Origin: Deuterostichococcus epilithicus
Lineage: Eukaryota > Chlorophyta > Trebouxiophyceae > Prasiolales > Stichococcaceae
NCBI GenBank assembly: GCA_033439295.1
Contig: JAVTLE010000015.1
Location: 1,240,001-1,304,000, forward strand
Direction: 5' to 3'
Length of the DNA: 64,000 bases
How positions within the stretch are numbered: position 1 is the stretch's first letter; each line of letters opens with the position of its first letter. Positions 1-10,792 of the stretch are shown piece after piece. Made by a program: the position numbers and the translations under genes. The notes below the pieces were generated by a model, which was given only the letters and a program-made list of their open reading frames with translations, did not search any database and was not told where the DNA came from.

Positions 1-326
1 ACTGCCACGTGGAGCGCCCTGCTGCCGCTGCGCAGTACGGGAGCGCTTGCAGGATGTCGCAGCGCCCTGCCGAGCGTCGCTGCTGCGTCGCCGATGGTGC
101 CGGCGCGCCCATGGGTCACAATTTTATCAAATCAGCACTGCCGCTGCCCGTGTGTGTCCGGAGGCCGCTGCGCGCGCGCCTGGCGCGGCTCCAGGGCGAC
201 CCGGGTTCCTGCGACTGGGGGCCAGGCGCGGCGCAGCCGCACGTCGCCATGGCAGCGCTGTTAAAAGTGAAGCTGGCATGAGCCGCATGACTGTGCGGGT
301 ACGAAGTCACGTCCTGCACCGCGCAG

Positions 327-1404
327 GCGTGAAGCAGGCGGAAGCCTCAATGGCGGTGCTGCTGATGGAGATGCTGGCGCCGAGCGCCTCCTTCGTGCTG
401 CACACGGCCAGCCCGCTGGATCGTGACGCGTCCACGCTGCACGCGGAGGTGGCACCTGGTTTGGGCGAGACGCTGGCGTCGGGGACTCGCGGCAGCGCCT
501 GGCGCTTTGCCGTCGACAAGGCGACGGGTGCGCGCCCCCTTGTTGTATTTGGGCCCTGTGCACTCCAGCAGATCCATCTTTGTTCCAGCTGGGGACATGC
601 ACCTGCGCCTGGCCGGTGCGCCGCACATGTCGCCCGACTGCGGCCGAGGCATGGAAAATTGCGGCCTGGACACCCCAGCATCACGAGCTCTTCGCACCTC
701 TTCACAGCTGCATGCGCCCCGACAACTTGGTCGACTGCGGCGCAGAGTGCCTCGATGACGCGTCAGCAGTGGCTGAGCTCCGCACTCCCCTGCGATTTTG
801 GGCACCTGGAATTCACCATGCTCGCCACCGTACTCCTGCAGGCGCCACGACCATGCTGTCGTTTTCCAACTTCACCCGCGCGCTGGTGGCGCCGCCGTTG
901 CAAAAGGCCGCCGCCGCGGGCGAGCGCTTCAAGCTGGCGCCGCTGTTGCTGGACCACAGCAAGGAGGCGCTGTCAACCAGCGAGGAGGCCCGGGACAAGG
1001 TGGGAACTGAAGCATGTTGCTCGCACGGGCCTGGAAGTCTAAGCAGAACCAGCCTGGAAACGAGCGGGAAAGTGCCACAGGCAGCAAATCATCATGCGGC
1101 GAGGAGGCTTCTGGGGAGGTAGTGGAGTAGCAAAAGCAGCAGCAGAAGCCCCTTCCTGCTTCCATCAACTCACCCACAACGGTATGCGTAAGCCTCGAGC
1201 CGGTATTTCAATGTCTTTTCCAAACCAGAAATGCTTTTGGGCTGCATGTCGTCCACCGAGCCATCTTGGTGTCGCACGCAGCTCGGCGCACAGCTCGGCA
1301 AGATCGGGGTGCAGCTGGAGGAGGCATTCGGCGGGCCCCAGGACGTGGAGGGCGCAATCGTGAACGACACTGTGTACATCGTCCAGTCCCGCCCGCAGCC
1401 GTGA
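327..1404 (+). CDS. Phosphoglucan/alpha-glucan water dikinase, C-terminal exons (5' partial)
   Basis: This is the C-terminal end of a plant-type glucan water dikinase, which transfers the beta-phosphate of ATP to starch glucosyl residues in the plastid. Three exons fit in phase: 327-527, 842-999 and 1282-1404, with GT-AG introns. Exon 1 carries the PPDK-like ATP-binding signature APGLGETLASGTRG, preceded by MAVLLMEML. Exon 2 gives LSFSNF, and exon 3 reads QDVEG then ends YIVQSRPQP before TGA. By family knowledge an SRPQP end is typical of GWD3/PWD, whereas GWD1 usually ends TRPQM, so PWD is favoured. The upstream exons, including the phosphohistidine domain, lie outside the window or could not be found in 1-326. 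The downstream neighbour is convergent. Confidence 0.85.
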
Positions 1405-1863
1405 TGCCGTACAGTTTTGCAGATGGCATGAGCTGGAGGGGTGGCCGCCGCTGGTGGGTAGCAGCTTACAGCGACGGTAAGAGTCTCGATCAGGCCGATG
1501 CGTTTGTAGAACTGGGATTCGGCTAGAGTCAAGTGGTAGAAAAGTTGTATTTCACCATCGATGAAGTTACTAGGATGGCTGGTCTCAACTGCCTGAGTGC
1601 AGCATTCTGTTCTTCCCCATGTGATCGCCGGTACTGCAGCGTCTTTCAACCTTCAGATGGTACCTACTCCCTGAAAACCACCACCGATGCGTTCAACACA
1701 GTCAGCAAAAGAATCAGTACGGAATGTCAACACGCCAGCTGCAACCACCCCCAACAGACAACTGCGATCGACCCTGCCTCTGCACAAGATGCAGTCTCAC
1801 GCCTTTGACAACACCAGGCACTGTTGCCGCAGCAGGCACCGACTGCTCGCTACACGGCAGCGA

Positions 1864-3013
1864 TCACAGCACGCCGTCCAGCTCGACGAGCAGGAGCGTT
1901 GCCTCCGAGGCCGCCTGCGCCCCCGGGCCGCCAGAGCACTCGGGGCTCAGCTGCTCCAGGCGACGGGCCAGCAGATCTCGCGCCTCGCGCAGGTTGAGCC
2001 GCAGCAGTGGCTGCTGCGCGGGGTCCACCGCCGCCGTCTGCAGAGCGATTGCCGCCTCCCGTACAACTGTCACCGCGTCCCGCAGCGTCGCCACCTCCGC
2101 CGCTGGAGTGGATGGGTTGAAGTTGATGCGTCACATCAAGCGAATGTAGTGAAGGGCAATGAACGACTGTCACCGCCTGCCGCAGCGTTGTCAGTTCCGC
2201 CGCTGCGCTAGGTGGGCAGAGGAATCATCTGTAACATTCTGCACAGTTATTATGTGAGTGCCTGGCGTGCAGTGACATCCCGGCACGGCAGCGGCTCGGC
2301 CTGCTGTCAGGATGTAATTCGGCCCATGGAAAGCGAGGCAGCAGGTCGTCTGCTGGCAGCCCAGCCATGACTGCTTCGAGCTCAGGATGGGCCGCCATGC
2401 GAATCAGCATACTGCTCGTAACACTGCACCCGTCAGTAAGCTTGCTAGGCTGGCTCACTTGGCCCGGAGCAAGCTGACCCACACAACCGCCTGCTGGCGG
2501 TATGCTCGAAGCTGCCAATGACCAACTGAATCCAGCAGATGGTCAGTGTGACTGTGTAGCCCCTTCCTGCTCAGGCATGATCAGCATGCGTTGCAAGTAA
2601 GGCATCCTAGCGACTCACCTAGCTGATTGGCCCGCAGCGTTTCAGGCGAGTTGGCGGCCGCCAACGTGGCCGACGGCTGTGGGCTGGCCGGATACGATTC
2701 GACGTCGATCACACTGGGTGGCTGCGGCTGCCGCGGCGCCAGCTGCCGCAGCTGCGCCGGGATTGCGTCTGCAACCTGTGCAGGTCGACGCATATGAACT
2801 TTGATAGTCCCTTATACCGTGCAGGGCAAGCTGTGCACCTGCCAAAGAGGATCCAAGGGCTTTTGCACCTGCATTTGCCCAGGCTGTTGCAGTAGTCAAT
2901 TACCAATCAAGCAGGGCTACCTGCGGCGGCACCAGCGCGCTGAGTGCCTCGAAAATTTCGTACTCTGCCTGCGCGCCTCGCTCCGCATACAGTGTCGCTG
3001 CCTCGGCCAGCTC
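1864..3013 (-). CDS. Unrecognised protein, 3' exons of a multi-exon gene
   Basis: I do not recognise this protein. Two exons join cleanly in phase 0: 3013-2921 (ELAEAATLYAERGAQAEYEI, then ALVPPQ) and 2775-2619 (VADAIPAQLRQLAP to ANQLG), both with GT donors and CAG acceptors. A probable further exon near 2425-2320 encodes MLIRMAAHPELEAVMAGLP. A terminal exon ends at 1864 with LLLVELDGVL then stop, and includes LNLREARDLLARRLEQLSP. The visible segments are helical, Ala/Glu/Leu-rich and have no membrane span. Coding-looking but unplaced segments up to about 3560 may be upstream exons. The gene is convergent with the dikinase. Exon joins other than the first are uncertain. Confidence 0.5.
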
Positions 3014-6000
3014 CTGCGATATGGGCTTATAGGGGTTCACGGTTTTAGGTGAAACTCAAGCCCGATTGGCACCCAAGACAGCATTGACGCCTGTCCAATG
3101 GCCGGCCCCTGCTGCATGCCCCCGCCCCCAAGTGTGAGCGTCGTGTGCCCACAAGCTGCGAGTTCATCATGCTGCATGCGAGACCCACGTTCTGGCAAGT
3201 CACCCGAGAGTGCACTCAGCGGACGCCCAGCCGCACCTGCAGGCTCTGCGGCGTACGACGCACCGGCTCGTCCGCCGTGCTGCAGGTACATTCACAGCCA
3301 GCATTATAGGTGGCAAAGCGGCGCTGCCGCCCTCTTACAGTGTGTCGTATACACCGAAAGGCATCAGGTGCTGCTCGTGGCAAAGGCCCTCGTACACACC
3401 TGCTAGCGAGTGTCAACGCCGCTCCGGCCACTGCGCGAGGCCCAAAGAGGGCGGCGTCTATGATCGTCCGTGCATTGGCGACCAGCCCATCGGACTCTGG
3501 GCCTGGCTTTGGTTGGCGGCCATATGCCGCTGCAATCGAAAGGCTCAGATATCCTGTCAAATCAGTGCTGAAGCGCTGGCGCCACAGGGGAACATGGCAG
3601 TGGCGCAGAATGCATGACTCGTCTTAGAGGATCCCTGCCTCACCTTGCACGCTCAATCCTGGACCTCTTCTATCCGAGGGACAGCTGCAGGGCTGCCGGC
3701 GCTGCCGGCCGCTGAGCTGGAGTCTTGCGCCAGTCATCCGAGGTCCAGACACGCATGCCGAACAGCTCTGGCACGCAGCCATGGCCGACGGCTAGAAGCA
3801 CTGAGCACAGGATCGTGCAGAGGCAGAGACAGGGCAGCTGCTGTGAGGCGCGAGCACAGGAGTGTACGCTGTACTGGGTGGGTCCTGTTGAAAACCATAA
3901 AAACCCTCACCAACTAGCCATAGGACGTGCCGATCGACTGTCAAGCGCGTTCTGCTGCTGTTGAAGCTTTCGCAGCCGAGCACAACAGCTTGCAGTCTTC
4001 AGTTCACTGGTACTCGCAGTGCTGCGTGTCGGTGTCGCATCGCAGGACTGGGCAGTTCATTGACCAGCGGGCGTGAGGATGGGTGCAGCTCAGAATGATG
4101 TAGCAGGCTGCCCGAACAAGTGGCCAGAAGTTTCATATCTCATTTCTGGCTTGTATCGCTGTGCACTTCACCGTTAGCCGTGACCATGCTCACGATCTTG
4201 TTGCCGGACAGCCATTGATATTGTGGTCATCAGTCTGCGCAAGCTGCCGAGTGCAGCCATGCAGACTGGCTAAAACGCTTTGACACAGTAGCCCTGACTT
4301 ACTCAAAGGTCTGGCGATCCAAAGTAGCGGCGGCACACCTATGACTGTACTGTAAGGTTGTGCTCCGTCTAGTAGCGAGCGTCTGGATCATTACGCAGCA
4401 ATGGCTAAGATGTACTATTCCAGTGCGTTGACTTGGACAACAACTCAGGCACCGCCAGATCCCTTGCACGCGCAGCCAGCAGATCCTGGTGTCCTCACAG
4501 GTTGGTGCCCACCACCAGGCACGGCGCTTGCACTGCTGCCCCATGTGGACATATGACGCTGATACCACGCAAACAAACGATCATGATGATGACGAACTTG
4601 AATATGCACACTGGCAGCCCTCTCAGCAAGGGCAAGGTAAAGGGTGCGCGTCGATTCGATCGAACTCTGCGGGGTCATTTGACCTCAGACTCCTGGCCTT
4701 GAAGAGGCGACAAATGGTGATCTTACCACACTCTTGGTTTCAGATGTCAGATCACGCCACATCTCAAGCGCTTGATCTGGTTACATTTCATCGTGTTCAT
4801 CGTGCGCGGGAGAACAGGCGTCTACCCCGGGCAGGCAATGGAGACTTCTGTAGCATGCCGCCTGCTGGCAGCTGGATAGCACGATGCCTCGCCCAAGAAG
4901 AGAGCACGCTCTTGGTGTTTATGCAGCTTGTACAGCATCTTGCATTGGCATAGTGTTGATGACCTACGTGCATCCTGATCATCTAAAATGCTGCCAAATT
5001 CCAAACGTAACAGGGAGTAGTGGGTGAGTGTGACCGTGTTGAGTGTGACCATGTCATGTGTGTGTGTTGTTCCACCGCAGCGTGTGAGGGGCATGAGACG
5101 GGTGCGCAGCACCGGCTGGCGAGCAGTCCTACAGCAATGGCGACTGCGAGGAGTCTGTCAGGGTTGCGCGATGCCAGCCGCCCGAGCACATCGTGCTCTG
5201 CAGGTTCCTATCTTGGGGGTGGTGGAGCGTGAAAAGTGAAAGAACCTTTGACCGGAAGGTTGGTTGTGAAAGTGGAATTGAATCCACTTATATACACAAC
5301 CAAGAGATGGTGGAGTGTCACCCGAAGGTGATCGATAGCGATGGATGATTGCCGAAGCAATGCGAAAGCAGGGCAGTCATATGTATGACTATGACCCAAT
5401 TCACTCCTTTTTTTGTCCGCATGAGGAATCGAACTCGAGACCCCATGGGTATTTTTCCGTTTTCCAACCATTGTCATGGCAGCCAGAGCGATGTTCTCAT
5501 CAACGCAAACGAACTGCTGCCATGCCGCGACCCAACGGAGGGGATCCAACATATTTCAAGCTCCGCACGATTGGCCAACCGGCTGACTCTAGATTGGCAG
5601 AGCCAGCTGCAGGTGATTCGTGGCAGGTCATGGCGGACCACTTGCATGTCGCATTGCTTCATGTTGCGTCAGGAGTCTGAGGTCCATGTGCAATATAACA
5701 ATGTTATGTTATGGACCCTCGCAGGCCATTCATGATGCCAGGCGGTTGGTGAAGCACCATCCCGAGCATGTGGTGCCACATGTCCACGCACTGATGTGGA
5801 ATTGGCGCCCATCATAGATGACCTTCGCAGCTTCTCAGCCAAAATAGCCTTGACCCTTCTCTCGGCGAGGCCCATGCAATTGTGTCACAGATACGGCAGG
5901 GCGCAGTTTAGGACTTAACATGGTATCCGCACCTCATCATGTGTAGGAATGCGATGAGGCATTGAGCCACGGATTGGACAGTGAAGTGGAAGCGCTGCTG

Positions 6001-6600
6001 CCCTTGCCTATAAAGAAATCCGGCTTGCTTTCCACAGGCCGGGACCATTTCCTTGCAATGCAAGCAGACAGGTAGGTGACCTCACGTATTTCATGACGCC
6101 ATGTTAACAACAATGACACAGTGCTATGCACACGCGATACGACGATTTTGGGTTGGGTGACAACGAATAAACTCTTGCATGCAAGCCAGTGGCTTGAAGC
6201 CGCATGGAGGTGCATGTCCTGATGCAGGGCCCTTATTGCAATAGTGAAGCATGCAGCACCATCACGTACTGTGGCAGCGCTGTTGGCAGTTGCAGCTCAG
6301 AAGGGACCGAGGGTCAAGTGCAGGGCCGCAGCATACCTGGATATTATGCTGCACAGCGAGCATGGCCCACGCTTGGCCGGTGAGTTATGGAGAGAATTGG
6401 TCCAATCCTTCTATCTTGCGATAAACATAGTGTCATGAATGTGCTACGTAATGCCCGAAGGAACCTGAATCTGGGCTTGATAAACAGCCCTTTGCTGCAG
6501 TGCACCCGTCGCTGCCGGAAAGAATGTTCAGGGTGGCACAAGTCCTGCTGGAAGAAGGGCTGCTAGAGATGCGAACACATGCCAAGCGGGTCATCGACCA
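3014..6600. other. 3.6 kb without a supportable gene
   Basis: Reading frames here are short and overlap on both strands, and none shows a family motif or a consistent splice chain. The first 550 bases may contain 5' exons of the minus-strand gene. The rest is lower in GC. A tRNA-like B-box (GTTCGATTC on the minus strand) sits near 5412-5435, but no cloverleaf can be folded around it. Confidence 0.5.
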
Positions 6601-6608
6601 GCTGAAGA

Positions 6609-6860
6609 GGTTTTTGTTTGTTTGTTTGTTTTTTACAGTGGGCGTCCAGACCAAAGCCAAGTCCTAGAACAAGGCAATGCGGCACAATGCGGCATCCCAC
6701 GTGTGAACGAGGGCGCGGCGGGGTGAATCTCCAAGGGAATCGTCGTTCGGAAAATGTCGGTGGAGGACTCTGAAACCACTGGGGAATGCAGGTCCTATGA
6801 GACTAGCGAAAGGCAATAGTCCCGATGAGGCTGAACTATCTGACGGTCCTGCAAGTGCAG
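6609..6860 (-). repeat. (CAAA)n-tailed short retroposon, copy 1
   Basis: On the + strand this begins with a TTTG run and TTTTTTACAGTGGGCG, then a unique body through CACGTGTGAACGAGGGCG and AATGCAGGTCCTATGAGAC. The same body recurs at 21664-21890 (same strand) and inverted at 25311-25590. The (CAAA)n end is the 3' end if this is a retroposon, so its sense orientation is minus. No coding capacity is visible. This copy keeps the distal GATGAGGCTGAACTATCTGA part that copy 2 lacks. A SINE-like or truncated LINE origin is inferred. Confidence 0.7.
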
Positions 6861-6929
6861 GGTCCCGGCGGCGGCGGCAGCAAAGCCATGCACACGCGGC
6901 TGGAACGATCCGCTGACAGACTAGCGCGC

Positions 6930-7308
6930 TAGATAAGACGTGGAGCCAAAGTCTCTATGTGCCACGGCACCCGCGGGTAAACCCAGTAAACCCCGCGCAG
7001 ACATGCAGGCCGGTAGCGCACAAGGCGCCGAGCTCTGTGGCTCGCTGGGGCCGTTCCGCCGCAAGGCGTCCTGCATGCTGGTGAAAGCAACCGAGCCCAA
7101 GGTAACAGAGGGCTGGCGCTCGCAATGGCTGACATCTAGGCGGCTGACGCCGCCAGCTATCGGCTAACGCGCAACGCCGGGCACCCTAGTCATCTGTGGT
7201 CGACGCCTCCATGCTAGCGGGTTCCGCGGGTGCCTGGCTCTAGATGAGTCCGTGCTACTAGTGGAATCCGGTCTTCTTCCATGTGCTCTCCCTCTAAGTC
7301 TCGGTGAT
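6930..7308 (-). repeat. Diverged LINE 3'UTR relic and flanking repeat (empty-site partner of 21.9-22.3 kb)
   Basis: The stretch CACCCGCGGGTAAACCC to GCATGCTGGTG corresponds, diverged, to the 3'UTR of the local LINE family in minus orientation. It is followed by a segment ending CTCTAAGTCTCGGTGATGAT. The whole block is repeated at 21895-22275, where it runs on uninterrupted into sequence that here only resumes after LINE A at 8373. Confidence 0.7.
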
Positions 7309-8372
7309 GATTGTTGACGGTGTGCCGCAGCACATCGACCCTGACGCAGCCACGGCAGTGCTGCAGCGCCGACACTTTGAGTCGGTGAATGGTAGCGACG
7401 CCCGCAAGGTGCGCGAGTGGCTGCAGATTCGGGGCCCTCTGGCTTTTGGTGCCTACGGACCAGCTATGTATCTGCAGGCGGTGGCCTCCAGGACCGGCCG
7501 TGTTCGGCTGGCGCAGTTTCGCACCGGCTCCCATTGGCTGCGGGTGGAGACAGGGCGGTGGGCCGGTCTGCCGCGCGAGCAGCGCAGCTGTCAGCGCTGC
7601 GACAGCGGCGAGGTTGATGACGCAGAGCACATGCTCTGGGGGTGTTCTGCTCTGCTAGACCAGCGCCTCCAGCACGTGGAGCTGTTCAGCCGGGGCGACG
7701 CCACAGTCGAGGCGTTCATGCAGCAGGACCCTGCCAGCTTGGGGGTGTTTCTGCGGCATTGCGCCGATCGCTGCGCGGAGCTAGTGGGCTGGGGCTCGAG
7801 CTCTCAATGAGGCCTATCATCATCATGCTTTCGAGGCAGAGGGCACCTTGCTGTCGGGACTTTTGGGGCCGGCATGGGGGTAGATGGCGAGTTCATTCTC
7901 TGTGTTTGGTTTTCGGAGTGGTGTGCCATAGCGCTCGCGGAATCCTGCGATGGGAGCGACTAGCTCATGTGCCGGGGGCACATTAGGCATGTTGCGCAGT
8001 CAGACATCCCGCAGCTTTGGCAGCGGGAGGTTTAGGCTTAGCACGTGTTTTTCAGTCCTTGGCTTTTGTGTTTGGCCTGCTTCCACCAGCATGCAGGGCG
8101 CCTCACGGCGTTTCCGGTCCCAGCGAGCCAGAGAGCTCGGCGCCTTGTGCGCAACTGGTCCTGTATGTCTGCGCGGGGTTTACTGGGTTTACCCGCGGGT
8201 GTTTGTGGCACATGACTCTATGACTAGACATGGTTGCCGATGTCGTTTTGGTCTGCTCTATGCCCTTTCCGTTTGTTCCCTCAGCTTGTCGCTTGCTGTT
8301 GCGCATTCCGACCGCCTTCGGGCCTGTGCTATAGTCAGCCACTTGACTGCACAGTATGTAACCAAGTCCAAG
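7309..8372 (+). mobile_element. LINE copy A, 5'-truncated, with C-terminal ORF2 and full 3'UTR
   Basis: The element starts inside ORF2 at the IVDGVPQHIDPDAATAV region. The frame stays open to the stop at 7808-7810 and includes the C-terminal zinc-knuckle CQRC with DAEHMLWGC. A 560-base 3'UTR follows and ends in CCAAGTCCAAG. The left host flank ends GGTGATGAT and the right flank begins ATGATGATGG, consistent with a short target duplication in a repetitive site. The uninterrupted site is near 22270. Confidence 0.9.
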
Positions 8373-9600
8373 ATGATGATGGTGATGGTGACGGCGACGG
8401 TTGGATGTTTTTCTTCATGTTTGCGTGTGTGGTGTGGATGGTGACGATGACGGTAACGGTGAAGGTGCCAGCGGGGTGATGCGGCGGTAAGGTGGTGAGG
8501 GTGACAAGGCGGCGGGTAGGAAGGCGGTGGGAGGATGGCAAGGAGCAAGTGGCGGCAGANTCGGCGGGTGGCGGCGTGCGGCATGTGGTGGCGGGTAGGG
8601 GGTGACAGGTGGTGGTGGCTGACTGTGTCGAGCGGCGGCAGGTGGCGGCTAGAAACGAGTGGTGGTGAGTGATGGGTGGTCGTGAGTGTTGGAAAACACT
8701 GTGTGGGTGGTGGCGAGTGTTTAGAAACACTGTTTGTGCGGTAAGTGGCGGGTGGCNGNTGGCGGCNGNNAGTGGCGGTGAGCAGTGGGTGTCGGGTGGC
8801 AAGCCAACAAAGTGGCAGGTGGCAGGTGGTAGGCGGCNGGCAGGTGGCAGGTGGCGGCGGCAAGTGGCGGTGAGCAGTGGATGGTGAGGAGTGCCGGGTG
8901 GTGGGCTGCGGCGGGTGGTGGTGGCGGCTGACGGGTGGCGGATGGCGGCGGGTGACGGGCGGTGGGTGTCGGGTGGCAAGCCAACAAAGTGGCAGGTGGC
9001 AGGTGGTAGGCGGCAGGCAAGTGGCAGGTGGCGGCGGCAAGTGGCGGTGAGCAGTGGATGGTGAGGAGTGCCGGGTGGTGGGCTGCGGCGGGTGGTGGTG
9101 GCGGGTGGTGGGTGGCGGATGGCGGCGGGTGACGGGCGGTGGGTGTCGGGTGGCAAGCTAGTANAGAGCATAGTGGCAGGTGGTAGGCGGCAGGCAGGTG
9201 GCAGGTGGCGGCGGCATGTGGCGGTGAGCAGTGGATGGTGAGGAGTGCCGGGTGGTGGGCTATGGCGGGTGNATGGTGGCGGGTGACGGGCGGTGGGTGC
9301 CGGATGGCAAGCCAACAAAGAAGTAGGTGGCAGGTGGTAGGCGGCAGGTGGCAGGTGGCGGCAGCAAGTGGCGGAGAGCGGTGGATGGTGGGCTGCAGCG
9401 GGTGGTGGTGGCGGGTGGGTGGTGGCAGGAGGGCACTGCGGAAGGGCGAAGCCGGCGGAGTGGCGGCTAGAGATGAGGGGTGGTGAGTGATGGGTGCTGG
9501 GCGGCGGGTGAAGGGTCAACGGTGGCAGGTGACAGGTGGCGGCGGCAAGTGGCGGTGAGCAGTAAATGGTGGTGCACTTTGTGTACTTCTCTCTTTACAA
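8373..9600. repeat. G-rich satellite with about 177-bp period, containing N bases
   Basis: Variants of GGTGGC, GGCAAGTGGC and GCGGGTGGTGGTGG make up nearly the whole stretch. The landmark GGGTGGCAAGCCAACAAAG recurs near 8795, 8972 and, mutated, 9149 (177-base spacing), then near 9303. Related arrays lie at 21284-21612 and 24120-25310. Scattered N characters (for example near 8560 and 8758-8770) show the assembly could not resolve it. Long Pro/His-rich open frames on the minus strand are a by-product of the composition. Confidence 0.85.
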
Positions 9601-9777
9601 TCCCAAAATCAACTGCTGCAACGTTGCACCCGGTGGTTCTACACAGTGAAACGAGTAGTCAGCGAAAGCCGCGCGCCCACCCGCCGCCGTGAGCGCCCAA
9701 CAGCCCGCAGGGAGCTGGACCCTCAGCTGGCGCGCCTCCCGCGCCGCTACTCCGCCGGCTTCGCCCTTCCGCAGTGC
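9433..9777. repeat. Perfect 28-base inverted repeat flanking a 289-base spacer
   Basis: The arm at 9433-9460 is exactly reverse-complementary to 9750-9777. The second arm abuts the 5' junction of LINE B. The shared core AAGGGCGAAGCCGGCGGAG also occurs inside the reverse-transcriptase region of LINE E near 14693. Confidence 0.8.
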
Positions 9778-10792
9778 TGCAGCGCCGACACTTTGAGTCG
9801 GTGAATGGTAGCGACGCCCGCAAGGTGCGCGAGTGGCTGCAGATTCGGGGCCCTTTGGCTTTTGGTGCCTACGAACCAGCTATGTATCTGCAGGCGGTGG
9901 CCTCCAGGACCGGCCGTGTTCGGCTGGCGCAGTTTCGCACCGGCTCCCATTGGCTGCGGGTGGAGACAGGGCGGTGGGCCGGTCTGCCGCGCGAGCAGCG
10001 CAGCTGTCAGCGCTGCGACAGCGGCGAGGTTGATGACGCAGAGCACATGCTCTGGGGGTGTTCTGCTCTGCTAGACCAGCGCCTCCAGCACGTGGAGCTG
10101 TTCAGCCGGGGCGACGCCACAGTCGAGGCGTTCATGCAGCAGGACCCTGCCAGCTTGGGGGTGTTTCTGCGGCATTGCGCCGATCGCTGCGCGGAGCTAG
10201 TGGGCTGGGGCTCGAGCTCTCAATGAGGCCTATCATCATCATGCTTTCGAGGCAGAGGGCACCTTGCTGTCGGGACTTTTGGGGCCGGCATGGGGGTAGA
10301 TGGAGAGTTCATTCTCTGTGTTTGGTTTTCGGAGTGGTGTGCCATAGCGCTCGCGGAATCCTGCGATGGGAGCGGCTAGCTCAGATGCCGGGGGCACTTT
10401 AGGCATGTTGCGCAGTCAGACATCCCGTAGCCTTGGCAGGGGGAGGTTAGGCTTAGCAGGTGTTTTTCAGTCCTTGGCTGTTGTGTTTGGTCTGCTTCCA
10501 CCAGCATGCAGGGCGCCTCACGGCGTTTCCAGTCCCAGCGAGCCAGAGAGCTCGGCGCTTTGCGCGCAACTGGCCCTGTATGTTTGCACGGGGTTTACTG
10601 GGTTTACCCGCGGGTGCTGTGGCACATGAGTCTATGACTGGACATGGTTGCCGATGTCGTTTTGGTCTGCTCGACGCCCTTTCCGTTTGTTCCCTCAGCA
10701 TGTCGCTTGCTGTTGCGCATTCCGACCGCCTTCGGGCCTGTGCTATAGTCAGCCACTTGACTGCACAGTATGTAACCAAGTCCAAGTCCAAG
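9772..10792 (+). mobile_element. LINE copy B, 5'-truncated
   Basis: The copy begins at GCAGTGCTGCAGCGCC within ORF2 and stays open to a TGA at 10224-10226, including the CCHC knuckle. Its 3'UTR ends in two and a half CCAAGT units. Copy C starts directly at the next base, with no host sequence between them. Confidence 0.9.

Noticed and set aside
47-1042. 331-codon single frame across the first kilobase
   Set aside because: Only residues encoded by 327-527 match the dikinase family. The rest is intron read-through, and the true frame changes at the 527/842 splice.
5405-5440. tRNA gene suggested by GTTCGATTC on the minus strand
   Set aside because: No acceptor stem, D-arm or anticodon arm can be folded around it, and an A-box at the right distance is not convincing.
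8258-9519. Long Pro/His/Thr-rich open frames on the minus strand (260 and 394 codons)
   Set aside because: They run through the G-rich satellite, follow its period, include N codons, and continue into LINE 3'UTR antisense. They reflect composition rather than a gene.
8373-9600. CRISPR array suggested by regular repeats
   Set aside because: The repeats are long, degenerate and continuous, without unique spacers of constant length.
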